A stretch of DNA of 64,000 nucleotides from Piliocolobus tephrosceles (GCF_002776525.5 NC_045443.1:62251019-62315018), one strand, 5' to 3'. Positions 1-12,277 are shown, numbered from the stretch's first letter. Numbers and translations are program-made. Notes: generated by a model not told the origin, from the sequence alone.

Positions 1-114
1 TGTAGGCCATTCTTAGAGTAGCATATTTCACAAATTAGCACTCAATAAATATTTGTTGAGTTTAACAGAGACTGTATCATTTAAGGCAAAGCAAAGATAA
101 ATGATTGTCTCTCC

Positions 115-1395
115 AATACACGGTGTGGGAAAAACTAGATATCCATATGCAGAAGAATGAAATTGGACCCTTATCTCATACTGTGTACAAAAATCAACTC
201 AAAAATGAATTAAATATTTAAACATAAGACCTGAAACTACACAACTGCTAAATAAAACATATGGGAAAATCTTCTTGATAATGGTCTGGGCAATTATTTT
301 TTGGATATAACACCAAAAATACAGGCAGCACAAGCAACAATAGACAAGATTGCATCAAACAAAAAGCACCGCAAAAGAAACAATCAAAACAGTAAAAAGA
401 CAATCTATGGAATGGGAGAAAATATTTGCAAACCATATATCTGATAAAAGGCTAATATCTAAAATATAGAATGAATTCAAAGAACTTAATAGCAAAAGCA
501 ACAAATAACCTGATTTTAAAATGGGCAAAAGACTTGAATACACATTCCTCATAAGAAGACACAAAAATGGCAAACACGTACATGAAAAAATACTCAACAT
601 CATTATTTATCAAAGAAATACAAATCAAAACCACAATGAGATATCACCTTACATCTGTTGGAATGACTATTACCAGAAAGACAAAAGATATGTGTGGGCA
701 AGAATGTGGAGAAAAGGAAACCCCTTGTATGCTGTTGGTGGAAGGTAAATTGGTACAACAATTACTGAAAACAGTATGGTGACATTTTTGCTGATATATA
801 TATATTCAGCAAAATATGTATACATATCAGATTACAGGTGTATATATATATATATAGCACATAAACGCAAAATGGGGGTATTATTTAGTCTTTTAAAAAA
901 GGAAATTCTGCTATTTTAGAAAATGTGAATAAACCTGGAGGAGATCATGCTAAGTGAAATAAGCCAGATACAGCAAGACTAATAGTTCATGATCTCACTC
1001 ATATGAAATCTAGAAAATCTGAACTCATAGAAGCAGAGAGTAGAGTAGTGGTTACCATGGGCTGGAAAATGGGAGAAATGGGGAGATGCCTGTCAGATGG
1101 TACAAAGGTTCAATTATGCAAGATGAATAAGTTCTGGAGACCTAATTCACAACAATGTGACTCCAGTTAACAGTACCACATTGTATAATTGAATTTTCTG
1201 AGGGTAGAGCTTACGTGTTCTCAATCCACAGAAAAAAAAGGAAAGAAAATGATAACTATGTGAGGTGATGGATATGTTAATTTGCTTGATTGTGGTAATC
1301 ATTTCACTGTATATATCTCTTTCAAACCCTCAAGTTTTATATCCTAAATGTGTACAATTTTTACTTGTCAAGGATACCTCAATAAATCTGAAAAA
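115..1395 (+). mobile_element. L1 LINE 3' end (old, L1P/L1M-type)
   Basis: The text follows the 3' half of L1 ORF2 and the 3' end of the element on the + strand, ending in an A-rich tail near 1395. The 5' part is absent. An AT-rich stretch of TATATA repeats (about 797-858) lies inside. Substitutions and stops show it is long inactive. Confidence 0.85.
567..782 (+). pseudogene. L1 ORF2 C-terminal remnant
   Basis: The open stretch reads MANTYMKKYSTSLF followed by IQIKTTMRYHL, then a degenerate cysteine-containing segment. This resembles the C-terminal region of L1 ORF2p (endonuclease/reverse transcriptase) just before the 3' UTR. It is only about 70 codons long, with no start of its own and no catalytic motif. 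It is a decayed retrotransposon fragment, not a gene. Confidence 0.75.
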
Positions 1396-2182
1396 GGGAA
1401 TGATTCTGAAAGCATAAACGAGGTCTCTGAAACAGACTATATAAAATACAGACTTGTTTAAGTAAAGAAAGGCTATTTCTATAAGTGAAATCTTTGCTTG
1501 GAGAATGAACTAGCGAAATATGTCTCTGAATAACACAAGAGAAGCATACACCATTTTTATGGTGGTAGACCTGAAGGAAACATGTACTTTGCAAGAAAAC
1601 CAGACCGCAGAAACAGCTGTGGCATATGAATAGAAGTCTTTCTGAACATTTGATGAAGTGCCAGAGGTTGCCTGTTGCATATAGTTATTTAGAAATACTT
1701 TGCTATTGCATGTGGTTACTTAGAAATGTTGCCTTTGGAAAAAAAAAAGAAATGTTGCCTTTGTTAATACAGACACAATAATAACAACTGTCAACTACCA
1801 CACCGTACAGTCTGAGTAGATGTAAGAAAATAATGGAATATAAATCTAGGAAAGCAAATTGCATCCTAATTTTAAAGTACTTTGAATACTGGTATGCTTT
1901 CAGTCTCTTTCCTCTCTCTGCATCAAAACTTTCAGAGCTATTTTTGGTATCTCCTTTATTTTGACCATCATAATCATTTACGGATCCTTTAATAGTTTTT
2001 TCATCAGCATCATTTCCCTCCTTTCCATTACTTATGCCTCGTTAGTTCATTTGATCTCTTCCTACTCTAAGTAGGCTAGCTAAGTCATTACCACTAGGGT
2101 CTCTTTCCAATCTATCCTACTCCCTGCTGCATGGTTAATTTTCTCTATGATGGTGTTCACAGGATCAAAACCAAACAAACAA
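1396..2182. other. intergenic, no gene or repeat recognised
   Basis: No coding region or confident repeat was seen. A small imperfect duplication of an AGAAATGTTGCCTTTG unit occurs twice between about 1722 and 1765, separated by an A-run. Confidence 0.5.
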
Positions 2183-2183
2183 G

Positions 2184-2215
<32 letters not shown>
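2183..2215 (+). repeat. (CAA)n microsatellite
   Basis: About eleven uninterrupted CAA/AAC units follow a looser CAAA-rich lead. Confidence 0.95.
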
Positions 2216-2504
2216 GATTACAATGAACTACTTACTAAATAAAATCCCAATACTGTAAGACTAGAGAGAGAGAGGCAAAGAGAAAAAGACCCAAGAGGAG
2301 TTAGAAAGGTTACTCCCTTTACTCCTGTGGGTACCACTCTTGTTGTTCCTTGTTAGTCTAATGTATCAGTTTCTCTTCGTTTGCTTCCTCCTTTAAAAGT
2401 TAGTACTTCAGGCAATTCACTGATATTTAGGTAATGTGTCCATTACAGAACTCTTTTTGCATACCAAATGGAAAAAATATCTAAATGATTTATCATCTCC
2501 AGAG

Positions 2505-2725
2505 TTGTTACTCCTTTGGCCCTTCTATGATTTCATTGAACTGTAAAATAACCATATTCAATAGTAGATGCAAGTTGTCAACATTCTTATTTTATACAGG
2601 TGATGAAAATGATAAATAGAGTTTAATTTACTTCTGCAACATCACAAAGCTAGTAGATGGGATAGTACTCAGATCTTCTGAATCCTATTTATGTTTTCTT
2701 TCCACAATTAGTTATATTAGGAGAA
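2505..2725 (-). repeat. left arm of a local inverted duplication (contains a MIR)
   Basis: The reverse complement matches 7345-7565. By hand I count about 16 mismatches over about 187 aligned bases (roughly 91% identity) across the core. The text looks like a MIR element, but two independent MIR copies would not agree this well, so this is a duplication of one locus. An Alu head follows directly at 2752. Confidence 0.88.
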
Positions 2726-2751
2726 ATATTTAAGTGATCTATCAAATAACC

Positions 2752-2806
2752 TGGCCAGCCTTGGTGGTTCATTCTTGTAAATCCAGCACTTTGGGAGGCC
2801 AAGCGA
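2752..2806 (+). mobile_element. Alu 5' head only (about 55 bp)
   Basis: Only the start of an Alu is present, up to about GGGAGGCCAAG, then unrelated sequence. It lies in the same position relative to the duplicated MIR segment as the Alu beside the other arm (7071-7341). Confidence 0.8.
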
Positions 2807-2914
2807 TTGTTACCAGTGTAGAAAAAAAAAGATATGGTTATATGCTCCTGGGGAAAATATAAAATGGAATTGGTTTCATGATTAGAGGCACATGCACTAT
2901 GGAGTTTGAGTTTT

Positions 2915-4065
2915 TACAGTTTAAATAAACTTTATTAGAATGTCAGTTACATATAAGATACAGCCACTGAAGTGTACTGTTAGGTGATTATTTTTCAAAA
3001 GCATATAAACACTACCCCAATTAAGATAAATTTCATCAACCCAAAGAGTTCACTCACATCCCTTTACTGTCACTTTCTCCACCCTTCACCAAAGGCAACA
3101 TTCTGCCTTCTTTTGCTATGGATTAATTTTTTCTGTTTCAAAATTTTATGTGAATAGAGTCATATAGTGTGTATTCTTTTGTTTTGAGCTTCTTTACCTA
3201 AACAATGCTTCTGAAATGTGTCCAGATTGGTATGTATCAGTACTTTATTCCTTACCATTACTGAGTAGTTCATATGTAGTTCCACTAAAATTTGTTTATA
3301 TATGCACTTGTTGATATTTTTTCAATTTTTGCTATTATGAATAAAGCTGCCATTAAAATTCATATGTAAGCCTTTGAGTGGACATGTGATTTCATTTGTC
3401 TTGGGCAAATACCCAGGAGTGGAATTGCTAGGTTTATAAGGTAAGTATATGTTTAGCTTTATAAGAAACTTCCAAAATGTTATCCAAAGTGGATGTACCA
3501 TTTTACAATCCTACCAGTGATGGATGAAAGTACTGACTTCTCCACATCTTGGCCAACACTGGATATCATCACTTCTTAAAATTTTAGACATTTTTGTAGG
3601 TGTGTAGTTTTATTGTGTTTTAATTTGCTTTATTCTAATAACTAGTGGTTAAGCATACTATCATGTGCTTATTGAGCATTTGTATATCTTCTTGTAAGAA
3701 AAGTCTGTTTAAATACTATAAATTAAAATTTTTAATTTTTTGCCTGCCTATTATTTAGTTATAGGAGTGTAATATATTAGTTCTTTATCAGTTGTGTTAC
3801 AAATATTTTCTCCATCTGTGGTTTGCCTTTTCATTTTATTAAAGATGGTTTTCCAAGAGCAGAAGTTTTTAGCTTTACATGTAACTTAAAGAGCAGGCAT
3901 CATCTGAAGCAAAAGAACAGAGGTGATGCCAATTTCGAAGAGCAGAAGTTTTTAGTTTTACATGCAAATTACATGCAACTTCTCACTTTTTCTTTGATGA
4001 CCAAAGTTTTAAGGACTCCAGCCTTAAGAAAATGCAAGCCACAGCTTTAGCTTTCTACCTATCCA
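2915..4065 (-). mobile_element. old L1M LINE fragment, minus strand
   Basis: The + strand reads as the complement of a mammalian-wide L1: TCCAAAGTGGATGTACCATTT, then CTCCACATCTTGGCCAACACT, then a stretch like 'ATCAGTTGTGTTACAAATATT'. It is highly diverged. Near its right end the unit GAGCAGAAGTTTTTAG occurs twice (about 3856 and 3940), a small local duplication. Confidence 0.8.
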
Positions 4066-4149
4066 TTATTCACTTGGGATGCTAGAAAATTGTAAAATTG
4101 GGCTAGAATCCAGGAAAATCTTACCAAAGTCCAAGAATGTGACAGCCAT

Positions 4150-4271
4150 TTTTGTTTATATTAATAGCTATATTTAGTGGGTATATAATATGCAATGAGT
4201 AGTGTGCTAAACACTGTACATGTAATATATCATTTAATCTTTACAAAAAGCCTTACTAAAGAAACTGGGTG
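4150..4271 (-). mobile_element. MIR SINE, first part (split)
   Basis: Reverse-oriented MIR text: GTGTGCTAAACACTGTACATG followed by CATTTAATCTTTACAAAAAG. It is interrupted by the MaLR LTR starting at 4272 and resumes at about 5012. Confidence 0.65.
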
Positions 4272-5003
4272 TGTTAATCTCTTCTAGCACTGCTATAAAG
4301 AAATACCTGGCTGGGCACGGTGGCTCACTCATGTAACCCCAACACTTTGGGAGAACGAGGTGGATGGATCACCTGAAGTCAGGAGTTCAAGACCAGTCTG
4401 ACCAATATGGCCAAACCTTGTCTCTACTAAAAATACAAAAAAATTAGCCAGGTGTGGCTTCATGTGCCTGTAGTCCCAGCTACTTGGGAGGCTGATTCAG
4501 GAGAATTGCTTGAACCTGGGAGATGGAGGTTGCAGTGAGCCGAGATCACATCACTGCACTCCAGCTTGGGCAACAGAGTGAGACTCCATCAAAACAAAAT
4601 AAAAAACAAAACAAACAAACAAAACCTGAGACTGGGTTGTTTACAAAGAAAAGTGGTTTAATTGGCTCATGGTTCTGCTGTCTGTATAAGAAGCATGGTG
4701 GCTTCTGCTTTTGGGGAGGCCTCAGGAAACTCACAATCATGGTGGAAGATGAAGGCAAAGTCAGCACGTTTTACATAGTTGGAGCAGGAGCAAGAGAGTG
4801 AGCGGGGAGGTGCTACACACTTTCAAACAACCAGATCTCACGAGAACTCACTCACTAGAACAGCACCAAGGGGGATGGGGCTAAACCATTCCTGAGAAAT
4901 CCCCCTCATGATTCCAATCACTTCCCACTAGGCCACACCTCTAACAATGGGGATTACATTTCCACATGAGATTTGGGCAGGAACACAGATCCAGACCATA
5001 TCA
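4272..5003 (-). mobile_element. MaLR LTR (THE1/MST-type), interrupted by an Alu
   Basis: The element reads from TGTTAATC through GAGACTGGGTTGTTTACAAA and GGCCTCAGGAAACTCACAAT to ACCATATCA, the complement of a THE1/MST-type MaLR LTR. The Alu at 4309-4624 splits it into 4272-4308 and 4625-5003. It is a solo LTR; no internal sequence is seen. Confidence 0.85.
4309..4624 (+). mobile_element. Alu SINE, full length
   Basis: It starts GGCTGGGCACGGTGGCTCAC and ends in an A-rich tail interrupted by C (CAAACAAACAAAAC). A short AAATACCT/AAAACCT direct repeat flanks it. It is inserted into a MaLR LTR. Confidence 0.95.
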
Positions 5004-5011
5004 CTGTGATT

Positions 5012-5096
5012 TAGAGTAAAAAAGTTATTATACTAAAAGCATACACATCATCAGTGGCAGAGATAAAGTCTACCTGACTCCAAAGCCCTTTGAATC
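5012..5096 (-). mobile_element. MIR SINE, second part (split)
   Basis: Text like AGTGGCAGAGATAAAGTCTA and CTGACTCCAAAGCCC is the other end of a reverse-oriented MIR. It continues the 4150-4271 piece across the MaLR insertion. Confidence 0.65.
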
Positions 5097-5128
5097 TTTG
5101 AAAATATGCAGGATCTAAGAAATCTTTT

Positions 5129-5334
5129 GCTAGGCACAGTGGCTTATTCCTATAATCCCAGCACATTGGGAGGCCAAGGCAGGAGGACCACTTGAGCTCA
5201 GACTAACCTGGATAGCATAGTGAGACCTCATCCCTGTAAGAGATTAAAAATAAAAATTAGCTGTGTGTAGTGGTGAGCACCTCTGGTCGTCCCAGTCACT
5301 TATGAGGTTGAGATGGGAGGATTGCTTGAGGCTG
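5129..5334 (+). mobile_element. old Alu (AluJ-like), 3' truncated
   Basis: A diverged Alu from GCTAGGCACAGTGGC to GATTGCTTGAGGCTGA lacks the last third and any A-tail. A pyrimidine-rich stretch follows. Confidence 0.85.
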
Positions 5335-6302
5335 AATCTTCTTTTCTTTTTTCTTTCTCTTTTCATTCCTATTTTACAAATGACTCGGTATTTATTTTCA
5401 CTTTCTTTGAGTGTGACTTTCTGTATTGAAGTAGATGGAAAGGAAAATAGTACATTTCCTTGACTTCCTTGCCACCAGGGTTCCACATTTGGTTAGATTA
5501 CACCAATTCAATACACCTACACACATTTGGAAAAGTGGTCCTAAACAGGAAGTCTCCTCACTTCTGCTTTTGACTATTTACTAATGGTAAACATGGTTAT
5601 AGAAATGTGGGGGTTTTATGCAGTGTCTGATCTCCAGTTTCAGAGCTATTAAGAGGAAGTCACAGTGGCAGTGGCATCAGCTTCTTGAGCTCTGAATTAC
5701 AGCTACAGTGTTTTGTTTTATTTCAACTTTAATAGCTCTATGGCAGATTCTCTAATACCAACCTTCCTGATTATGGCAGAGCAGGTAACTCCTCTGGGAG
5801 GTCAGTTTCATGGTGTTCAGTGAATCACTCCTGGAGCTCAGCTTAAAACCCACACTTTCAGCCCTTCCAGTGATTTTATAATGACTTAACAACCTGTATT
5901 AAATCTGTTTTAACTACTTCAGATGGTTTCTCTTTTCAGCATTGAACCCTGCCTGACATACATGGTAGGGACAGACATTTCACAATGGCCTCAGTAGCCA
6001 GTAATCAGCAGATCAGCAGAGGCAGAGATAAACAGTTAGTTTAGGGATAAGAAATTAAGTCTTTGGGGAGACAGGTGTGCCAGAGTCTCCATCACAAGAA
6101 AAGAAAGCACTATCCTAGTTAGCAGGAACCAGAACAACAGCTTCAGAATAGGCTGTGCTGCAACACAACTTGTCGATTGAGTTGGCAAACATCAATCTTG
6201 GGAAATGGCTCCCAGACTTCCATTCTGGTCATCCTCCTCTATATGAATTTTAGTTTTTGAGTGTCTTTAAAATGTGGCAACAAGATGGGAACATAGTACT
6301 TT
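5335..6302. other. no gene recognised; short CT-rich stretch at left
   Basis: About 5338-5370 is pyrimidine-rich. The rest appears unique. The open frames here (around 5244-5486) are short and lack coding character. Confidence 0.5.
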
Positions 6303-6623
6303 TATTTTTTTGGTTGGAGGACAGGGTTTTGCTCTGTCACCCAGGCTAGAGTGCAGTGGTGCAATCATGGCTCACTACAACCTCCACCTCCTAGGCTCAA
6401 TGCGATCCTCCCACTTCAGCCTTCCAAGTAGCTGGGCACAAGGTTGGTGTCACCACACCCAACTAATTATTTTGTTAATTTTTAAAAATTGTTTGTAGAG
6501 ACAGGGTTTCACCATGTTGCCTAGGGTGGTCTTGAACTCCTGGGCTCAAGCCTCAAGCAATCCTCCTGCCTCAGCCTCCCAAAATGCACTTGGGATTACA
6601 AGTGTGAGCCACCCTGCCTGGCC
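6303..6623 (-). mobile_element. Alu SINE, minus strand
   Basis: It reads from a T-rich tail through GCTCTGTCACCCAGGCTAGA to GCCACCCTGCCTGGCC. Full length, moderately diverged. Confidence 0.93.
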
Positions 6624-7023
6624 TCAACTGTTGTATAACCAGCAAAGTTTACTCCAAACATACCTCTATCACTGCAGTGTAGGATTGCATTAGCTTTTTT
6701 GGAAGCTGTGTCATAACATTGGATCACATTCTGTTTCTAGTTAATGAAAATTTCTGCATCTTCACTCAGCAACTGATGTTAATTCAAATCTACTTACCCT
6801 TGCACTTAGGCAGTTGGTGTTTTGAAATTATGGAAAGACTGACCAAAAAATTATCTTCTTTCATGGAATTCAATTATTTTTGTTCACAGAAATTTGCATC
6901 AATGCCTTTAATTGCTCAGTTTTGCTACTATGGCAACACTGTTAGTTGTTACTATTTTTTCAGCCATTACATTTTCTCATCAACTTTTCCTTCCTATCTT
7001 CCAACTGTCATGTAACACGAAAG
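6624..7023. other. no feature recognised
   Basis: Apparently unique AT-rich sequence. A 98-codon open frame (6719-7015, +) has no recognisable motif. Confidence 0.45.
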
Positions 7024-7047
7024 TTTGTTGTTGTTGTTGTTGTTGTT
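7024..7047 (+). repeat. (TTG)n microsatellite
   Basis: About eight GTT units lie just upstream of an Alu. Confidence 0.9.
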
Positions 7048-7070
7048 CTTATTTTATAGCCGAGGTTATC

Positions 7071-7341
7071 TTTTTTTGAGACGGAGTTTCGCTCTTGTTG
7101 CCCAGGCTGGAGTGCAATGGCGCGATCTCTACAGTGATCTCTGCTCACTGTAACCTCTGCTTCTCAGGTTCAAGCAATTCTCTTGCCTCAGCCTCCCAAG
7201 TGGCTGGCATTACAGGCATGTGCCACCACACCTGGCTAATTTTGTATTTTTGGTAGAGATGGGGTTTCATCATGTTGGTCAGGCTGGTCTCGAACTTCTG
7301 ACCTCAGGTGATCCACCCGCCTCGGCCTCCCAAAGTGTTGA
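7071..7341 (-). mobile_element. Alu SINE, minus strand, lacking its 5' head
   Basis: The T-tail leads into GAGACGGAGTTTCGCTCTTG and the element runs to CCTCCCAAAGTGTTGA, so about the first 27 bases of the Alu are missing. The missing end abuts the right inverted-duplication arm. Confidence 0.92.
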
Positions 7342-7344
7342 AAA

Positions 7345-7565
7345 TTGAAAAATACTGTAATTGTAGAAAGAAAAGTTAAATGGGATTCAGAAGGCCTGAG
7401 TACTATCCCATCTACTAGCTTTGTGATGTTGCAGAAGGAAATTAAACTCTATTTTTCAATTTCATCACCTGTATAAAATAAGAATGTTGATAACTTGCAT
7501 CTACTATTGAATAGGGTTATTTTAAAGTTCAGCAACATCATAGAAGTGACAAAGGAGTATTGATA
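7345..7565 (+). repeat. right arm of the local inverted duplication (contains a MIR)
   Basis: Inverted partner of 2505-2725. It contains the MIR-like GATTCAGAAGGCCTGAGTAC and CATCACCTGTATAAAATAAG stretches. The match runs from about TAATTGTAGAAAG to ACAAAGGAGTA. Confidence 0.88.
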
Positions 7566-7654
7566 TAAAACAAGAAAAATGACCAGAGACCCTAAATTGA
7601 GTTATAATCAGACTAGCTCCTCTTATTCTGCTACTTTTCTTCATTAAAGCATAG

Positions 7655-7835
7655 TTCCACAGTACAGAGAACTGGTCTGGAATTTAGGATACCTGGGTTC
7701 TAACCCCAATTTTCTCACTAACTAGTTGAGTAATGTTGGACAAATAACACAACCTGATAGGCTTTATTTCCTTAACCTAAAAAATAATAGGATTTATCTA
7801 CATACTTTTAAAGATGCCTCTCAGCTCCCTGAATT
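7655..7835 (+). mobile_element. MIR SINE
   Basis: MIR-like: ATACCTGGGTTCTAACCCC, CTCACTAACTAGTTGAGTAA, then a CTTTATTTCCTTAACC stretch. Confidence 0.65.
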
Positions 7836-8860
7836 TTTAAAAATCTGTCATGCTGGCCCACACTCAAGAATCACATAAATCTTATTTGCCCATTTAACTT
7901 TATCAAGGTACATCTCTAGTGGTGTTTATGATTATTTTATTTATGATATAATATTAAGGCTGCATATCAAATAGGAGCAGTGGTGCCATCCTTATATGAG
8001 CAAAAGGGTTTTCAAGGAGTCCTAAAATACCAAAATGAAACCAACAAGGTTTAGTTCAAGTAATTCAAACAACCACTTGTGCTAAACTAGCAAGAATTTT
8101 TTACTCACTGAACATAAGTTTTACAGCTCAGGTCACCACCTATGGTACTAAAGATTTTAATAACAATAATGCATCCTGCTTGAATAAAAACAGCCTTTTA
8201 ATATGAAATTTAAAAGATGCAGACAGTAGCAATCAATTATTTTTCTTTCCTTTAGAAAAAAATGTACCACTTGAACTTTTATGCAAACAAATCCAAATGC
8301 TAAGAAAAGAACCTAAGTTAATATGAGCAATAGAAAAGAATGACAACTTGGGATATTAATTCCAGTTTTATGAAGCATATTTTTATTGAAAACAAGACAT
8401 GATTAAATATTTGACAATTAAAATAAATATTTATAACCTCACTATGGTAATGCAGCTATTTTTAAAATTTTGTTTATTACTTCTTATAGACATATATTTA
8501 TGTTCCTTAACTTGTTGAGAATCACCACCCTTAGGTCTTTGTACAGAGTGTCCATTATCCATAAGGAGAGTGTATGATTGAGGAGAGTCTTCTGGAACTT
8601 AGCTTAGCAGCTTCCAGGTATCACTCTCTTGCTTTTCCTCCATCTCACTGCCATCTTGTTCTCAGTCTTCTGTGTAGGCTCTTTCTCATCTCCTCCATCT
8701 CTAAATGTTAGAGTACTTCTGGGATCAGTTATCAGACTTTTTCTTTTTTCTATCCTGCTAATTTCCATGGCTTTAAATTTCATCTCTCTGCTGCTGACAC
8801 ACATTTATGACTTTAGCCCAGAGGTTCCCTCTTGAACTCCAAGCTCATGTATACATTTTT
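7836..8860. other. no gene or repeat recognised
   Basis: AT-rich, apparently unique flanking DNA. The opposing 66- and 68-codon frames at 8604-8835 are overlapping shadows without recognisable domains. Confidence 0.45.
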
Positions 8861-9826
8861 CCCAAATTCCTTTTTTTGGAAGCCCCCAAAATCATATTCA
8901 AATGAATCCCCTGAGTTCTCTAAAGACTTACTGTACACCAGGCTGCTACATCTCAGTAAATAGCAACTTCGTTCTTCTGGATGCTCAGCCCAAAAGCCTT
9001 GGAATCATTCTTGATTCCTTTCTCTCACATCCACAGTCTAATTCGTAAGGAAGTCCTTTACAATACACTCAGAATTCCAATACTTCTCACTTCCTCTCAC
9101 TACCACCCTGCTGCAAATCATAATATTTTCAACCTAGATTGTTGCAATAGCTTTCTAACTTGTCTCTCTGCTTTTCTCTTTCCTTTTCTAAAGTCTACTT
9201 TGGAAACAACAGGTCTTAATATGTAAACTATATCACATTGCTCCAGTCCTCAACCCCTACACACCTGTACAAAGGCTTGCCATCTTATTCAGAGTGAAAC
9301 TCAAAGTCCTTATCATGGCTTAAAAGGCCCTACAAGATCTACACTTCTCCTCCACCACTGATCTGATCTTATCTCCTATGACTGGTGCCCCATTTCCCAT
9401 CCTATACCAGTGATATTGCCCTCCTTTCTGTTCTAAGAATAATCCCATCTTGCATATTCCCACACTGGGGTTTTGCCCCTGCCATTCCCTTCTCCCTTAG
9501 ATATCTACCTGGCTTACTCCCTCACTCTCTTCAGATGACTGCTCAAATATCACCTGATCAGAAGGGTCTTCCTAATCACCCAAATAAAATAGCATCATTT
9601 GCCTGAAGTCTTCACTCTGTATCCTATTTTACCTTCCTTCGTTTTTCACCTTAGCACCTATCTCTGACATATTACATATTATTTACTTAATATCTATCTT
9701 CTTCAGCTAAAATGTAAGATCTAGGATGTCTATTTTGTTCATTGTTGTATCCCCATCACCTAGAACAATGTTTGGCACAAAGTAAGTACTCAGTAGATAT
9801 TTGTTGAACAAATGAATAAACGAACC
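8861..9826 (+). mobile_element. L2 LINE 3' region
   Basis: Diverged L2 text. Markers are GGAATCATTCTTGATTCC, then AAGGCCCTACAAGATCTACA, and at the 3' end CTAGAACAATGTTTGGCACA and GATATTTGTTGAACAAATGA. ORF2 is broken by many stops. Confidence 0.75.
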
Positions 9827-10022
9827 AGATAGTCTTAACCAAATACTTAGACAAAATATACAGAGGAAGGTAAAAGTAAACATGCTATTCATTGATTTAA
9901 TACAGTGAAAACAACAGAACTAGAGTTATATATGGCTAAATCTCACAAAATATTGAGCGACAATGTAAGTTGCAGAAAACTGTATATGTAAAATGTGATA
10001 TCAAAACGTTTTATATACATAT

Positions 10023-10110
10023 TGTGTGTGGGTGTGTGTGCGAGAGAGACACAGAGAGAGAGAGAGAGAGAGAGACTGAAAGGGGGAAAGAGAGAGAGAG
10101 GAAAGAGATG
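10023..10110 (+). repeat. compound (GT)n/(GA)n low-complexity tract
   Basis: A GTGTGTGG stretch passes into CGAGAGAGACACAGAGAG and longer AG runs, purine-rich on the + strand. The short open frames in both directions here are artefacts of it. Confidence 0.9.
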
Positions 10111-12277
10111 ATCCTTATTAATGATAAATACCAAAATCATACTACAAAATGAATGGTTGTTAACTGAGAGGGTGGTAATGAAGACATATAATGATATTAC
10201 TCTTAATATTTTGAAAGTCAAAACAAAAAAAATTAGTTATATAGACCATACTGAAGACTTCTTAGGGGGTCACAAAAGAGAATTTATATCTCACATAATA
10301 GAACCAAATAAAATTCCCATTACACACTTTTGTTTTGCTTCAAAAACCTTCTGCACTACCAGGCATCTTGTTTCTACCTTTTTTTTTACAGCTTATTTTG
10401 GGAAATCTCAAACACGTAAAAAAGTAGAGAGATTAGTACATTAAACTCCCATGTACTGGGATTTCTGCTTCCTGTCAAAATGGAATAAGCGGGACTGGAT
10501 TTACTCTGTAGCTGAAACAAGTTTCAAGACAATGGGCAACAAAGCATAGTGACTCCGAGAGATGGGAAACAAATAAGGTGAGACTAAGATTGCCCCTGTT
10601 TATTGTTAGGAGAGAAGTTCCAGGCTGTGTACCAGAAAGGAGGAGCCCAATGACCATTGCTATTTATTGTAAACCTGTTCTTTAGGGCCAAATGAACAAT
10701 GAAAGGATACATGACACTCAGAAACATTCCTCTTGTATGGATGGGCAGAAAATTCTCTCATTTAGGGTCAAGCAGCAGAGGTCAGGAGCAGATTTCAGCC
10801 AGGGGCAATGGAAGAGGATGCTTTCTAGTCCATCAACAAAAACTAACATTGGCTGTCTCCCCTTCTGTCCCCTTTCTCCTTTAAGAAGGCTTAAGCTTCT
10901 GGGAAGAACAGACAAGAAACATCAAGGGATAAATAAATCAAAGTTTAAAAGTCTTTTTAAACCAAAACCTGGTGATTCTTGATGCCTGTTTCATATGAAG
11001 TTCTCTTACAACAAATAAGATGACATTTAAAGAAAGGTTTCTGTTAACAAGAATGCATAATCATAAATGGAGGTGCTCAGACCTCTTTGTTTACACCACT
11101 GCTCATATGATGTGGGACAGGAAAACATTGGTATTAAAATGCTTTCTGCTGCTTAATGAAACCACACCTCTAGAGAACCCTGGACCATGATCCTCTTTGC
11201 AGGTGTACTCCTTAAATTTCACGCTTAATTTGTAGACTCCTATCTTTCTCTTATTTTTAAATAATCCTACAGGAGGCCTACTCCAAATGTATGTCTTGGT
11301 GTGTAACTCAAAGTCTTCCTAATGCCATTTTGTTACATGTGGTATCTCTTTACTATTCAGGCAACACATTTGTACAGAATACTGTGCATAAGACAATAAA
11401 CTAGGAGACGGGAGGGATGCAAATTTCAAAAAAGCATAGACCCTTATCTCAAGGAATGTAGAGTCTGAGAGACAAGATAAAGCAAGTGTATAACTATAAT
11501 AAAAAGTACAATAATAAGTACTATAAGAAAGTACTCTCAGAAAGTTTTGGATTTGGAAGGGATCTAAATGGTACAGTAGCTTTACTCATTTTAGACATGA
11601 AGAAATGGAAAGCCAAAAGATTAAATGACTCATTTCATGCAGTATATCGGACAGCATGGTGGGTTAGAAAGAACAGTGGACTTACAGGTCAGAGAACCTA
11701 GAGTGATTTTGAATTTCAGTCCTTGCTAGCTTTCACAAAGGACAAATGATAGAGGCTTCTATCCTGGTTAAAGATCAATAAAATAATTTTATAGACTACA
11801 AGGCAAAATAAAAATGTAAAATATTACTACAATTGTAGAACTGGGAATAGAACCCAAACCTCCAAATTTTCAGACCCTTGTCCATCATGTATTAAAGTGA
11901 AATGTTTTTCCATGACTTTTAGTTAGCAATTTAGGCAATTCACTCACTTGCATAGTTAGAGTAGAATATAATTATCAATCATCACATACATATGTTGTTT
12001 ACTTGAATCCTATGACAATTCCCCACCTGTCTGAGTTATATATAGAAAAATAAAACAGATGCTCTCACTACAAAACTTTCTTGGCTAATTCTTACAGTAG
12101 CATAGGATAAAAATTTTATCCAACATTTCTCAATACCGTGTTGTATTTTCAGCCTGTTTGTTCTGGTTTCTTCCTTATAAGCAGTGTTAGTGTTGAGCAA
12201 TTAAAAAGAAAAATAAACATCAGGAACTTTGTAGATCAAAACTAGTGAACACATACATCCTAGAGGCATTTTAACAG
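10111..12277. other. no gene recognised; scattered MIR-like fragments
   Basis: No exon-like structure was found. Faint MIR-like text occurs at about 11580-11700. Frames at 10692-10982 overlap in three readings and show no domain. The sequence at 10460-10980 may be an old unrecognised repeat. Confidence 0.4.

Noticed and set aside
10023..10110. Regular GT/GA repeats considered as a direct-repeat array.
   Set aside because: Simple-sequence repeat without spacers. No CRISPR-like architecture, and the genome is mammalian.
10692..10982. A 96-codon + frame with overlapping frames in both strands.
   Set aside because: No recognisable domain, no splice or promoter context, and three overlapping frames suggest chance.
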